Of a stretch of 64,000 bases of DNA, positions 9,321-17,610 are shown one piece after another. The stretch lies in NCBI GenBank assembly GCA_051954695.1, contig JBQCHL010000025.1, positions 49,582-113,581 on the forward strand. Reading direction: 5' to 3'. The DNA comes from Terrimonas_A sp051954695 (GTDB lineage Bacteria > Bacteroidota > Bacteroidia > Chitinophagales > Chitinophagaceae). Position 1 is the stretch's first letter; each line of letters begins with the position of its first letter. The notes under the pieces were generated by a model, which ran no database searches, was not told where the DNA came from, and worked only from the letters and a program-made list of their open reading frames with translations. The translations under genes were made by a program, and so were the position numbers.

Positions 9321-9908
9321 TTAAACTGCTTCTACTTTTTTACCATATCTAACCGTTTCCTGATCGTAGCGGCCAAGCCACCAGCCGGTTTCGCGGTATT
9401 GAACAGATACATCCTTTGCTCCCACACTGTTCAGGAATGCCAGTGCTTCCTGTTCGTTGGTTTTATCTGTGCATTCCACTGCCATTACAAACAGGTCATC
9501 TGTAGAGCGGGGATTGAAGTGATCCTTCTTGATAAAAGGAGCCAGTTGACAAAGCCAGCAGAAGGTAAGCACCATGCCCACAGAGGCAAACAGTACAGTA
9601 AGCTCAAACGTGATGGGTATCCACGCAGGCAGGGAGAAATAAGGCTTACCACCGAAGTTTACCTGCCAGTCGATCGTTAATGCCCATGTAATAAAGCCTA
9701 AAGCGGTAGCCGTACCCATGATACCATAAATAAATCCTGCTACGTGAAGGCTGGTGTCTTTTAACCCCATTGCTTTATCCAATCCATGGATAGGGAATGG
9801 AGTGAAAACATCATGGATCTTATAACCGGCACGGCGAACTTTTTTCACTGCAGGAAAAAGTACTGCTTCGTCATCAAAGTTGCCTACTACAAATTTTTTA
9901 ACCGACAT
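9321..9908 (-). CDS. actD: Alternative complex III subunit D (DUF3341)
   Basis: 195 residues. It matches the DUF3341 family: an N-terminal soluble part with the segment YKIHDVFTPFPIHGLD, then a two-helix hairpin (about 57-80 and 98-125), then a ferredoxin-like C-terminal domain. ActD is a structural subunit that packs against the ActC helices. Gaps to neighbours are 30 and 39 bases. Confidence 0.92.
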   Translation of the reverse strand: MSVKKFVVGNFDDEAVLFPAVKKVRRAGYKIHDVFTPFPIHGLDKAMGLKDTSLHVAGFIYGIMGTATALGFITWALTIDWQVNFGGKPYFSLPAWIPITFELTVLFASVGMVLTFCWLCQLAPFIKKDHFNPRSTDDLFVMAVECTDKTNEQEALAFLNSVGAKDVSVQYRETGWWLGRYDQETVRYGKKVEAV

Positions 9909-9947
9909 AATTATTTAATTCAAAAGTTAAAACCTTGACTGTTGTTC

Positions 9948-11402
9948 TTAATGATGGTCGTCGTGCAAATTTTTATGTGCAAACTCTTCCACTGTTTCTT
10001 CTTCTTCCACATTCATTTTCTCTTTATAGCTTTCACCATTTTTCTTCAGGATATGCTTGATCTCCGCCACAGCAATAACCGGGAAGAATTTGGAGAAGAG
10101 GAAGTAACAGGTAAAGAACAATCCGAACGTACCCATATAGAAACCTACTTCCCAGATGGTGGGAGCGTAGTAAGTACTCCAGGCACTTGGCAGATAGTCA
10201 CGGTAAACAGAAGTCACGATGATCACAAAACGTTCGAACCACATACCGATATTCACCAGGATACTCATGAAGAAGGTCAGCAGCAGGTTACGGCGCAGTT
10301 TCTTTGACCAGAACACCTGTGGTGATAACACGTTACAACCCATCATCAGCCAGTAGCTCCATCCGTAAGGGCTGTTCAGGTTCACACGGTTTTCTTTAAA
10401 CGCAAACCACTCATATCCTACGTGGCTGTACCATGCCATGAACAATTCAGTGAGATAAGCGATACCTACAATTGAACCTGTCAATACAATTACTTTATTC
10501 ATCACTTCAATGTGCTCGATCGTGATATAATCTTGCAGTCCCAGCACTTTACGGGTAACGAGCAGCAGGGTTTGCACCATTGCAAAACCGGAGAATACCG
10601 CACCTGCAACGAAGTAAGGAGGGAAGATGGTAGTGTGCCATCCCGGAACTACTGAAGTGGCGAAGTCAAAGGATACGATCGTGTGTACTGAAAGTACCAG
10701 CGGTGTACTCAAACCTGCCAGTACGAGTGACAATGCTTCGTGTCTTTGCCAGTGCTTGGTAGAACCAGTCCAACCGAAAGCAGCCACACCGTAAAACATT
10801 TTTCTCCATTTCAGTTTAGCACGGTCGCGGAGTGTAGCCAGGTCGGGCAACAGGCCGGAGTACCAGAACAATAATGAAACGGTGAAGTATGTAGAGATCG
10901 CAAATACGTCCCAAAGAAGAGGAGAGTTGAAGTTAACCCACAAAGGACCGCGGGTGTTTGGATAAGGCAGTACGAAGAAGGCATCCCATACCCGGCCCAT
11001 GTGCCAGATCGGGAACTGACCCGCACACATTACCGCGAAGATGGTCATCGCTTCTGCAGCACGGTTCACACCGGTTCTCCAACCCTGGCGGAACAGCAAC
11101 AGGATCGCAGAGATCAGGGTTCCTGCGTGACCGATACCTACCCACCATACGAAGTTGGTGATATCCCAGCCCCAACCAATTGTTTTGTTCAGGTTCCACT
11201 GCCCTGTACCGTACATCACCTCCATGGTAACGGACACTATACCGAAGATCAGCAAGCCCACGGAGATAAGAAATCCTATCCACCATAATTTGGACGGCTT
11301 GGCTTCCACCGGGCGGCAGATATCTTCTGTTACCTGATGATAATCTTTTGTTCCATCTACAATCGGCGGTCTGACCTGTGATTCGTATCTGAGTAATGAC
11401 AT
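9948..11402 (-). CDS. actC: Alternative complex III subunit C, NrfD-like quinol-binding subunit
   Basis: 484 residues with about ten membrane helices and the NrfD/PsrC family layout. Marker segments include WVGIGHAGTLISAIL and FNSPLLWDVFAISTYF. The C-terminus is a soluble Glu/His-rich tail. ActC forms the main quinol site together with ActB. It begins 254 bases after actB, the largest gap in the operon. Confidence 0.94.
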   Translation of the reverse strand: MSLLRYESQVRPPIVDGTKDYHQVTEDICRPVEAKPSKLWWIGFLISVGLLIFGIVSVTMEVMYGTGQWNLNKTIGWGWDITNFVWWVGIGHAGTLISAILLLFRQGWRTGVNRAAEAMTIFAVMCAGQFPIWHMGRVWDAFFVLPYPNTRGPLWVNFNSPLLWDVFAISTYFTVSLLFWYSGLLPDLATLRDRAKLKWRKMFYGVAAFGWTGSTKHWQRHEALSLVLAGLSTPLVLSVHTIVSFDFATSVVPGWHTTIFPPYFVAGAVFSGFAMVQTLLLVTRKVLGLQDYITIEHIEVMNKVIVLTGSIVGIAYLTELFMAWYSHVGYEWFAFKENRVNLNSPYGWSYWLMMGCNVLSPQVFWSKKLRRNLLLTFFMSILVNIGMWFERFVIIVTSVYRDYLPSAWSTYYAPTIWEVGFYMGTFGLFFTCYFLFSKFFPVIAVAEIKHILKKNGESYKEKMNVEEEETVEEFAHKNLHDDHH

Positions 11403-11656
11403 ATTAAATCGCTTTTAGCTTTACCCTTCGCGGAGGTGAGCTTTTTATTTGTATGTTGTCAAACTTTTCTTCTATCCTGTTGTTCTAATCTCAGTCACCT
11501 TATTTCAGCAACTGCTTTCCCTTCTTTCTGCAGGTAAAACCCTGCAAGTTCCCTATTCCAATAAGTCAAGATCTACAAGTTGAAAAGAAGTCCGGATTTT
11601 CCGGCCTGCTTTCACAGGCCGTATCCTGTTTATGTCTTTAACTTCTTTGCTTCTGA
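11403..11656. other. Intergenic gap between actB and actC
   Basis: No gene is seen. It contains a short perfect hairpin (11603-11608 with 11615-11620, arm GGCCTG, 6-base loop) without a T run in either direction, so it does not look like a terminator. It might be an RNA processing or partial stop site that sets the ratio of ActAB to the other subunits. Confidence 0.4.
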
Positions 11657-14600
11657 TTAATGATGAGCTGGTTCAGCATGTTCTCCTGCTGCTGCCGGCC
11701 TTGCCGCTTCATGTTCAGCACCGTGCTCTGCTGCTCCGTGTTCACCATGTGTTACGATCTCTTCTGTGTTCCTTACTTTAGACAGGTAAGTTACATTAGG
11801 CAGCACGTGCAGTTGCTCCAGCACCTGGAACATCCTCTTCGGATTGTCATTGCGAACCTTGTTTATCTGGCTGTCTTTATCATGTACGTTACCGAATATG
11901 ATCGCGTCACCGGCGCAAGCCTGCTGGCAAGCTGTTTTTGCTTCACCATCCAGCAGCGGACGTCCTTCTTTCTTCGCTTGCAGTTTGGCAGCTTGTGTAC
12001 GTTGAATACAGAAGCTACATTTTTCCATCACACCTCTTGAACGGACTGTTACATCAGGGTTCAATACCATTCTTGTCAGCTCATCATTCATCTGGTGAAC
12101 TACAGGGTCCAGTTTACCCACCAGTTTTTGGTCCTGGTTGTTGGGGAAGCTGTCTGCTCCGGTATAGTCAGCCCAGTTGAAGCGGCGAACTTTGAAAGGA
12201 CAGTTGTTAGCGCAATATCTTGTACCGATACAACGGTTATAAGCCATTTGGTTAATGCCTTCGCTGCTGTGGTTCGTAGCGGCTACAGGGCAAACGTTCT
12301 CACAAGGTGCGTTATCACAATGCTGACACATCATTGGCTGGAATACCACGCCTTTCAGATCATCAGGATTGCTTTCGTCGCTTACAAAGTAGCGGTCGAT
12401 ACGCAACCAGTGCATATCATGGAAGCGCAATACTTCGCTTTTTCCTACCACCGGCACGTTATTCTCTGTATGGCAGGCCACCACGCAGGCGCCACAACCA
12501 TAGCAGGCATTCATATCGATGTTCATTCCCCACTTGATACCGGGCATATCATGCACTCCATAAAGCGTTGCATCTTTACGGAAGTCATTATTTGCTTTGG
12601 CATATTTATCCAGCAGGTCCTGGCGGAAATCAGTGATCTCGTTAGGATTTGCGATGAAAGAAGCGAGGGTTGTTTCCCTTACCACTTCCACGCGGCCTTC
12701 GTAAGAGTTGTGAATCTGTGTTTGGGCGATCTTTTCTTTTCTACCGGCACTTGTGATATCAGCAAATGTTGAATAAGTGATGGTAGAACCATTGAAGTTG
12801 GCAAGGTTGTAAACGTTTTTACCAACGCCTGCTGCTGTTTTACCCAAACCTTCATTTCTTCCATAACCAACTGCGATAGCGATAGTGTTGGCATTCATAC
12901 CGGGAATAACCAGGATAGGCAATTCCAGTTCTTTTTGGCCGGCTACTGCAATTTTGATAACGGGCTTGGAAGGATAGTATTCGTAATTGTTGTTCTCTCT
13001 TTCGTTGTTTTTGTTTGCCAGATCGAGACCGAGCATCTCTTTCGCCATGCTCATGGAGATCAGTGCGTAGTTGTCCCATGTAGCTTTGGAGATAGGATCA
13101 GGCAGCTCCTGCAGCCAGGGGTTGTAAGCGCCGGTACCTGTACCGATAGAAACTTTCTGGTAAAGCACTACTTCGTATTTGCCGCTGCCTTTTTTAGCAG
13201 AAGCAATACCGGAAACTGCTGTAGAAACTGCTCCGCCATTGTAAGCACCAGCACCTGATGTAGAAGCCTGCTCAATGATACCATCCTGCAATGCTTTTTC
13301 AAATGCTTCGTCAGAGCCCAGTTTGCCGGTCCAGTAGTTGCGGAAATAAGTTTCGTAATCTGTATTGTTGCCAGCCCATTTCAGCAAAGAAGTCTGGTAT
13401 GGGCGGGTTTTGAATAAAGGATAGATAGTGGGTTGCAGAAAGCTTACCACACCGCTTTTTGGTTCTGCATCGCCCCAGCTTTCGAGATAATTGTGGTTGG
13501 GAACGATATATCCGCAGAGCTCAGTTGTTTCATCCAGTTTTTCACCAAAGGAAACGCTCAGTTTTACTTTTTTCAGTGCTGCTTTGAATTTCTCTGCATC
13601 AGGGAAATGATAAGCAGGGTTAGCACCATATACGAGCAAAGCACCTACCTGGCCAGCGTCCATTTGAGCTACCAGATCAACCAGGTCTTTATCAATACCT
13701 GCGCGGTAGTTGGAAGTAGAAGCCCATGAAATGGTAGTGCCATAAGCACCAACTGCATTATTGATCGCGTTAACGAGGATCTGAACATTTACATCGTTGC
13801 TTCCGGAAACAACCAGTGAAGTGCCGGTGTTGGATTTAAGTGCAGTAACCACTTTAGCAATACCTGCTTTCAGTTTGGCATCTGCAATAGCAGGAGCTGC
13901 AACGGAACCGTCCAGTCCTGCAAGAATAGCCTGTGCAACCAATCCTGTTTCAGAAGGACGGTGAGTGAAACGCTCATCCGCACTGGCGCCGGTAGTGCTC
14001 AGGTGGCCTTCAAACTGGAAGTGTTTGCTCATTTCAGGTTTCTTCTCATCGATCTTTCTTCCTTTACCATACCCTACTGCATTTTCAACAGGGTTGAGCC
14101 AGCTACCGAGGAAATCGGCATCAAGGCTTACGATCACTTTGGCTGCGCCAAAATCGTAGGAAGGAATTTTTCTTCCGAAACCACTCGCTTCATTGGCGAG
14201 CAGCATGCCGCTGTAAGAAACAGCATCAGCCTGTATATGACGGCTACCGGGATATTTTGCTAAGAATTCAGTGATGATCTGTTTGGTAGTAGGAGATACA
14301 ACAGTGCTGGTAAGGAGCACGATGCCAGAAGCACCAGCCAATCCTTCAGCAATTGCTTTATCAACAAACTCGTATGTAGTCTCTTCAAACTTCTCGCCTA
14401 CTTTTCTTTTGGGATGGGTAGTGCGATACATATCATACAGGTCCAGTACGGAAGCCTGTGCGCGTGCAGAAGTGCCGCCGCGGGTGAATGAAGCGAGTGT
14501 ATTTCCTTCAATCTTAATAGGACGGCCATCTCTTACTTTAGCCACAACAGGGATCACATCTCCATCCTGCACATAAGTGGTGGCGTAGTACTTGGCGTCG

Positions 14601-14863
14601 CCGGGAATGATGTTCTCGGGTTTGTTGGCGAAGGGAATTGCTTTTCTTACGGGCACTTTACAGCTGGCGGCCAGTGTGGCAGCAGCCGTGCTGAAACCCA
14701 GGTATTTCAGAAAATCCCTGCGGGGAGCTTTGGCATCTGCCAATCCCTTGTCATCAAAACCTTCAAAAGGCAGCTCTTCCTGAAATTCATCCTGCACTTT
14801 CTTCTGAAAATTTTCCGGGTCATTGACCTGTCCGAAACCTTGCCAGTACTTATTTTGGCTCAT
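11657..14863 (-). CDS. actB: Alternative complex III subunit B, Tat-exported iron-sulfur protein
   Basis: 1068 residues. The Tat-type motif RRDFLK (Arg48-Arg49) lies near the N-terminus. The long central part is a molybdopterin-oxidoreductase-like fold that, in this family, carries no cofactor. The C-terminal domain has four cysteine groups for Fe-S clusters: CYGCGACVVAC, CQHCDNAPCENVC, CIGTRYCANNC and CSFCIQ with ACQQAC. The end is a His/Ala-rich tail. ActB carries electrons from quinol toward the ActA hemes. It follows actA by 153 bases, a gap with a palindrome. Confidence 0.95.
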   Translation of the reverse strand: MSQNKYWQGFGQVNDPENFQKKVQDEFQEELPFEGFDDKGLADAKAPRRDFLKYLGFSTAAATLAASCKVPVRKAIPFANKPENIIPGDAKYYATTYVQDGDVIPVVAKVRDGRPIKIEGNTLASFTRGGTSARAQASVLDLYDMYRTTHPKRKVGEKFEETTYEFVDKAIAEGLAGASGIVLLTSTVVSPTTKQIITEFLAKYPGSRHIQADAVSYSGMLLANEASGFGRKIPSYDFGAAKVIVSLDADFLGSWLNPVENAVGYGKGRKIDEKKPEMSKHFQFEGHLSTTGASADERFTHRPSETGLVAQAILAGLDGSVAAPAIADAKLKAGIAKVVTALKSNTGTSLVVSGSNDVNVQILVNAINNAVGAYGTTISWASTSNYRAGIDKDLVDLVAQMDAGQVGALLVYGANPAYHFPDAEKFKAALKKVKLSVSFGEKLDETTELCGYIVPNHNYLESWGDAEPKSGVVSFLQPTIYPLFKTRPYQTSLLKWAGNNTDYETYFRNYWTGKLGSDEAFEKALQDGIIEQASTSGAGAYNGGAVSTAVSGIASAKKGSGKYEVVLYQKVSIGTGTGAYNPWLQELPDPISKATWDNYALISMSMAKEMLGLDLANKNNERENNNYEYYPSKPVIKIAVAGQKELELPILVIPGMNANTIAIAVGYGRNEGLGKTAAGVGKNVYNLANFNGSTITYSTFADITSAGRKEKIAQTQIHNSYEGRVEVVRETTLASFIANPNEITDFRQDLLDKYAKANNDFRKDATLYGVHDMPGIKWGMNIDMNACYGCGACVVACHTENNVPVVGKSEVLRFHDMHWLRIDRYFVSDESNPDDLKGVVFQPMMCQHCDNAPCENVCPVAATNHSSEGINQMAYNRCIGTRYCANNCPFKVRRFNWADYTGADSFPNNQDQKLVGKLDPVVHQMNDELTRMVLNPDVTVRSRGVMEKCSFCIQRTQAAKLQAKKEGRPLLDGEAKTACQQACAGDAIIFGNVHDKDSQINKVRNDNPKRMFQVLEQLHVLPNVTYLSKVRNTEEIVTHGEHGAAEHGAEHEAARPAAAGEHAEPAHH

Positions 14864-14950
14864 ATTTATCTGAGTTAGCAGCCGGCGTTTATTTATAGTA
14901 GCGCCGACTGTTTTGTTGAAATTTTATACTAAGCTTTTATCGCAGTCCTC

Positions 14951-15000
14951 CTTCGCTAAGCATAGGCGGACAAGCGGCCGCCTATGCTAAAGCTTCGGCG
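14951..15000. repeat. Palindromic intergenic element between actA and actB
   Basis: An 11-bp perfect inverted repeat (14959-14969, AGCATAGGCGG, with 14978-14988) has an 8-base loop and is flanked by CTTCGCTA on the left and TAAAGCTTCGG on the right, which extend the symmetry imperfectly. The word ATGCTAAA-CTTC recurs at 49746-49760, so this appears to be one copy of a dispersed family. It lies inside the act operon and would form a strong RNA hairpin. Confidence 0.6.
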
Positions 15001-15016
15001 GGTAAACCACCCTGGT

Positions 15017-16294
15017 TTAATAGTGACATTTCTGACATTCGAGGCCGCCGATATCTTTTACAGTCACGCTGTCCATTTTACCGTTTTTGATATCGTTGTG
15101 GAATTTCTCGTAAATGCTATAGAATTGGTTCCCCTTAGTGCTGTCGTAGTTGAACTGAACTTTTGTTTGACGGTGACAGTTAACGCACCAGCCCATGCTC
15201 AGTTCTGATACTTGTTTCACTTCATCCATTGCAGTGATCTCGCCGTGACAAGTCTGGCATTGAACATTACCAGCTCTTACGTGCTGTGCGTGGCTGAAGA
15301 ATACGTGGTCGGGGAGATTGTGGATCTTAACCCACTCAATTGGTTTTGCTTTGGAAGGATCCCATGCAGCTGCATTTTTAGGATCGAAACCAGCGTATTT
15401 GTACAGTTTTTGAATTTCGGCAGTACCATTGATCTCGTTGCCGTCTTGGTCATACAGTTTTGGACCTTTTTCGTACGACTGAATAGCTTTATGGCAGTTC
15501 ATACACACATTCACTGAAGGAATAGCAGCAGATTTGCTTTCCCAGGCATTGCCGTGGCAATACAGACAGTTGATCTGGTTGATGCCGGCGTGAACTTTAT
15601 GTGAGTAGTAGATAGGTTGTTTAGGTTCGTAGTTGGTCTGGCGTTGCAGTCCGATCGCGCCTTTGGTAACAAAATAACCACCGACGATAAAGAAGAAGAT
15701 CGCAGCCATAGCGATGTAAACCTTATTGCGGTAGAAAGGAACAGGCTCTGGTCTTTCAATGCCTTCAGCATCGTCAGACATTTTTTTCAGGTTGCTGTTC
15801 ACCTGCATCAGCACCATGGCGATGATAGCGAGAATAAGGGAGATAACACCGAAGATCACGGCATTCTGACTGCTGCTTTTGCTTACAGCCTCACCAGTTT
15901 GTCCACCGCCTTCAGGTTGTTTATTCCTGTTAGCTACTTCACTATTAATATAGGAAACGATTGCATCTACATCTTTAAGTGTAATATCCGGGAATCCGGT
16001 CATAACAGAGCCAAACTTCGCCTTCAGGCCAGTAGTGTATGCGTCTTTAGCCATATAACCGCCAGGATTGTTGATCCAGGCCAGCAGCTCCTTATGGTCA
16101 GCCCATGTATGTCTTTCTTCAAGACCCATCAGGGCGGGACCGGTCAGGTCCTTAAAGATATTATGGCAGCTCTGGCATTTTGCCTGGAAGAGTGCCTTAC
16201 CATCCTGGGCCGAAACTTTATTAAACGCAGTAAAAACGACGAGCGAGAGTATAAAGAGTGTCAGTTTTGTGGCCGTTGGTTTACAAGGAATCAT
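15017..16294 (-). CDS. actA: Alternative complex III subunit A, multiheme cytochrome c
   Basis: 425 residues, first gene of the operon. A signal peptide (about 1-30) is followed by a class I-like cytochrome domain with CQSCH at Cys40, two membrane helices (about 145-165 and 192-212), then a periplasmic domain with five heme c sites at Cys243, Cys264, Cys346, Cys370 and Cys420, the last ending in HY at the C-terminus. That gives six CxxCH motifs; the five C-terminal ones match the classical ActA pentaheme domain. It receives electrons from ActB and hands them to ActE. Confidence 0.94.
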   Translation of the reverse strand: MIPCKPTATKLTLFILSLVVFTAFNKVSAQDGKALFQAKCQSCHNIFKDLTGPALMGLEERHTWADHKELLAWINNPGGYMAKDAYTTGLKAKFGSVMTGFPDITLKDVDAIVSYINSEVANRNKQPEGGGQTGEAVSKSSSQNAVIFGVISLILAIIAMVLMQVNSNLKKMSDDAEGIERPEPVPFYRNKVYIAMAAIFFFIVGGYFVTKGAIGLQRQTNYEPKQPIYYSHKVHAGINQINCLYCHGNAWESKSAAIPSVNVCMNCHKAIQSYEKGPKLYDQDGNEINGTAEIQKLYKYAGFDPKNAAAWDPSKAKPIEWVKIHNLPDHVFFSHAQHVRAGNVQCQTCHGEITAMDEVKQVSELSMGWCVNCHRQTKVQFNYDSTKGNQFYSIYEKFHNDIKNGKMDSVTVKDIGGLECQKCHY

Positions 16295-16341
16295 AGACGC
16301 AATTAATCTGAAAAATGTGGATAAATAGCTCTAACCGGCTG

Positions 16342-16373
16342 CAAAAATAAGCTACGAACGTTATAAAAGACAA
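16342..16373 (-). promoter_or_regulatory. Promoter of the act-cox operon
   Basis: On the minus strand a perfect -7 element TATTTTTG (16349 down to 16342) is preceded, after 21 bases, by a -33 TTG (16373 to 16371). This matches the Bacteroidota consensus TTG-N19/21-TAnnTTTG. The predicted start of transcription is near 16335, about 40 bases before the actA ATG. It is the best complete promoter match in the window. Confidence 0.65.
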
Positions 16374-16677
16374 TCCGTTTTAAAAAAATTTTAACCCGCT
16401 ACCAGCCTGCATTTCAGCGGATTTATAAGGATTTTCTTTATTGGGTTAAAAATGTTTGTCATGATTTGGTCACTGTCCACGCTTTGCCGTCAATTTAGAA
16501 AATTATACCCAAATTTCTACTCTTTGTGGGGGCAATTGCGTCCTTAGCTACCAGGTCCGGAGAGAACTTGTTTTGCTCCGAAGATAAGGAAACTCCGCTT
16601 CCATTGATTACTAACACTCCCATCAAAAAGATACTATTATATTGTATAGCTTACTATACTTTCGCGCCAGTTTTATT
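16374..16677. other. Divergent intergenic region upstream of the purN fusion
   Basis: AT-rich, no gene seen. On the plus strand TACTTTCG (16657-16664) is a one-mismatch -7 element just upstream of the ATG at 16678; no -33 TTG is correctly placed. It supports the 16678 start over the in-frame ATG at 16642, which would lie upstream of the promoter. Confidence 0.4.
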
Positions 16678-17559
16678 ATGTTCAACCGCCTACAACAAAA
16701 ATGGAAGGTCAATGGCCTGCAGGTAGCCCTTATCCTCTGCACTTTTGCTATCGGGGGCAGCCTTACAGGCTATGTGGGCAGGAAATTGATGAATTTGTTT
16801 GACATTGGACCGGAATGGCTCTGGATAGTGGTATATATTATATTAGTCACTTTACTCTGGCCGCTGGCGGTATTGCTTGTAAGCATTCCTTTCGGACAGT
16901 TCAGGTTTTTTGTCAGTTATTTGAAAAAAATGGGAAAGAGAATGGGAATAGTTAATCGGGAATCAGAAGCCGGAACCCCGGCACCGGTTAGGCGGATCGC
17001 GATCTTTGCATCAGGAGCCGGATCTAACGCACAAAAAATAATTGATCATTTCAGGGGAAATAGCCGGGTGAAAATTGAGCTGATCGTTTGCAATAAACCA
17101 GAAGCAGGAGTATTGAAAATCGCCGAAAAAGAGGGAATTCAGGCATTATTAATAGAAAAAGAGCAGTTTTTTAGGGGAAACGCCTATGTTCCGGCCCTAA
17201 AAGAGAAAAATATAGCTCTCATAGTATTGGCTGGTTTTTTATGGAAAATCCCTGCAGCATTGATCCAGGCTTATCCGGGTAAAATTGTAAATATCCACCC
17301 TGCTTTACTGCCAAAATATGGTGGAAAAGGCATGTATGGGCAGTTTGTGCATGCCGCGGTGATTGCGGCTGGTGAAAAGGAAAGTGGGATCACTATTCAT
17401 TATGTGGATGAGCATTATGACCATGGAGATATTATTTTCCAGGCTGTTTGCCCGGTATTTTCTGAGGATACGCCGGAATTACTGGCTAAAAGGATACATG
17501 AATTGGAGCATAAGCATTTTCCGGTGGTAGTGGAAGAGTTGTTAGTGCGTATGGTGTGA
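16678..17559 (+). CDS. purN: Membrane domain fused to phosphoribosylglycinamide formyltransferase
   Basis: 293 residues. Residues 1-95 are a two-helix membrane domain (helices about 14-34 and 47-70) with the FGQFRFFVSYLKK ending of the DUF6787 family. Residues 105-293 are a full PurN domain with the folate/GAR loop SGAGSNAQKI, and the catalytic residues equivalent to Asn106, His108 and Asp144 of E. coli PurN are Asn205, His207 and Asp248. PurN transfers a formyl group from 10-formyltetrahydrofolate to GAR in purine synthesis. PurN is normally a soluble protein of about 200 residues; here it would be tethered to the inner membrane. A sequencing frameshift is not needed to explain the fusion. 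Confidence 0.85.
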   Translation: MFNRLQQKWKVNGLQVALILCTFAIGGSLTGYVGRKLMNLFDIGPEWLWIVVYIILVTLLWPLAVLLVSIPFGQFRFFVSYLKKMGKRMGIVNRESEAGTPAPVRRIAIFASGAGSNAQKIIDHFRGNSRVKIELIVCNKPEAGVLKIAEKEGIQALLIEKEQFFRGNAYVPALKEKNIALIVLAGFLWKIPAALIQAYPGKIVNIHPALLPKYGGKGMYGQFVHAAVIAAGEKESGITIHYVDEHYDHGDIIFQAVCPVFSEDTPELLAKRIHELEHKHFPVVVEELLVRMV

Positions 17560-17610
17560 ATTGGCCGTTTTGCTTTTTCCCCTTAAATTCAATTATTATA
17601 ATTTTCTTAT

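Noticed and set aside
11603..11620. Terminator inside the act operon
   Set aside because: The 6-bp stem has no T run on either strand, and the genes on both sides belong to one complex.
12095..12772. 225-codon frame antisense to actB
   Set aside because: It lies fully inside the iron-sulfur part of ActB, whose cysteine motifs prove the sense frame.
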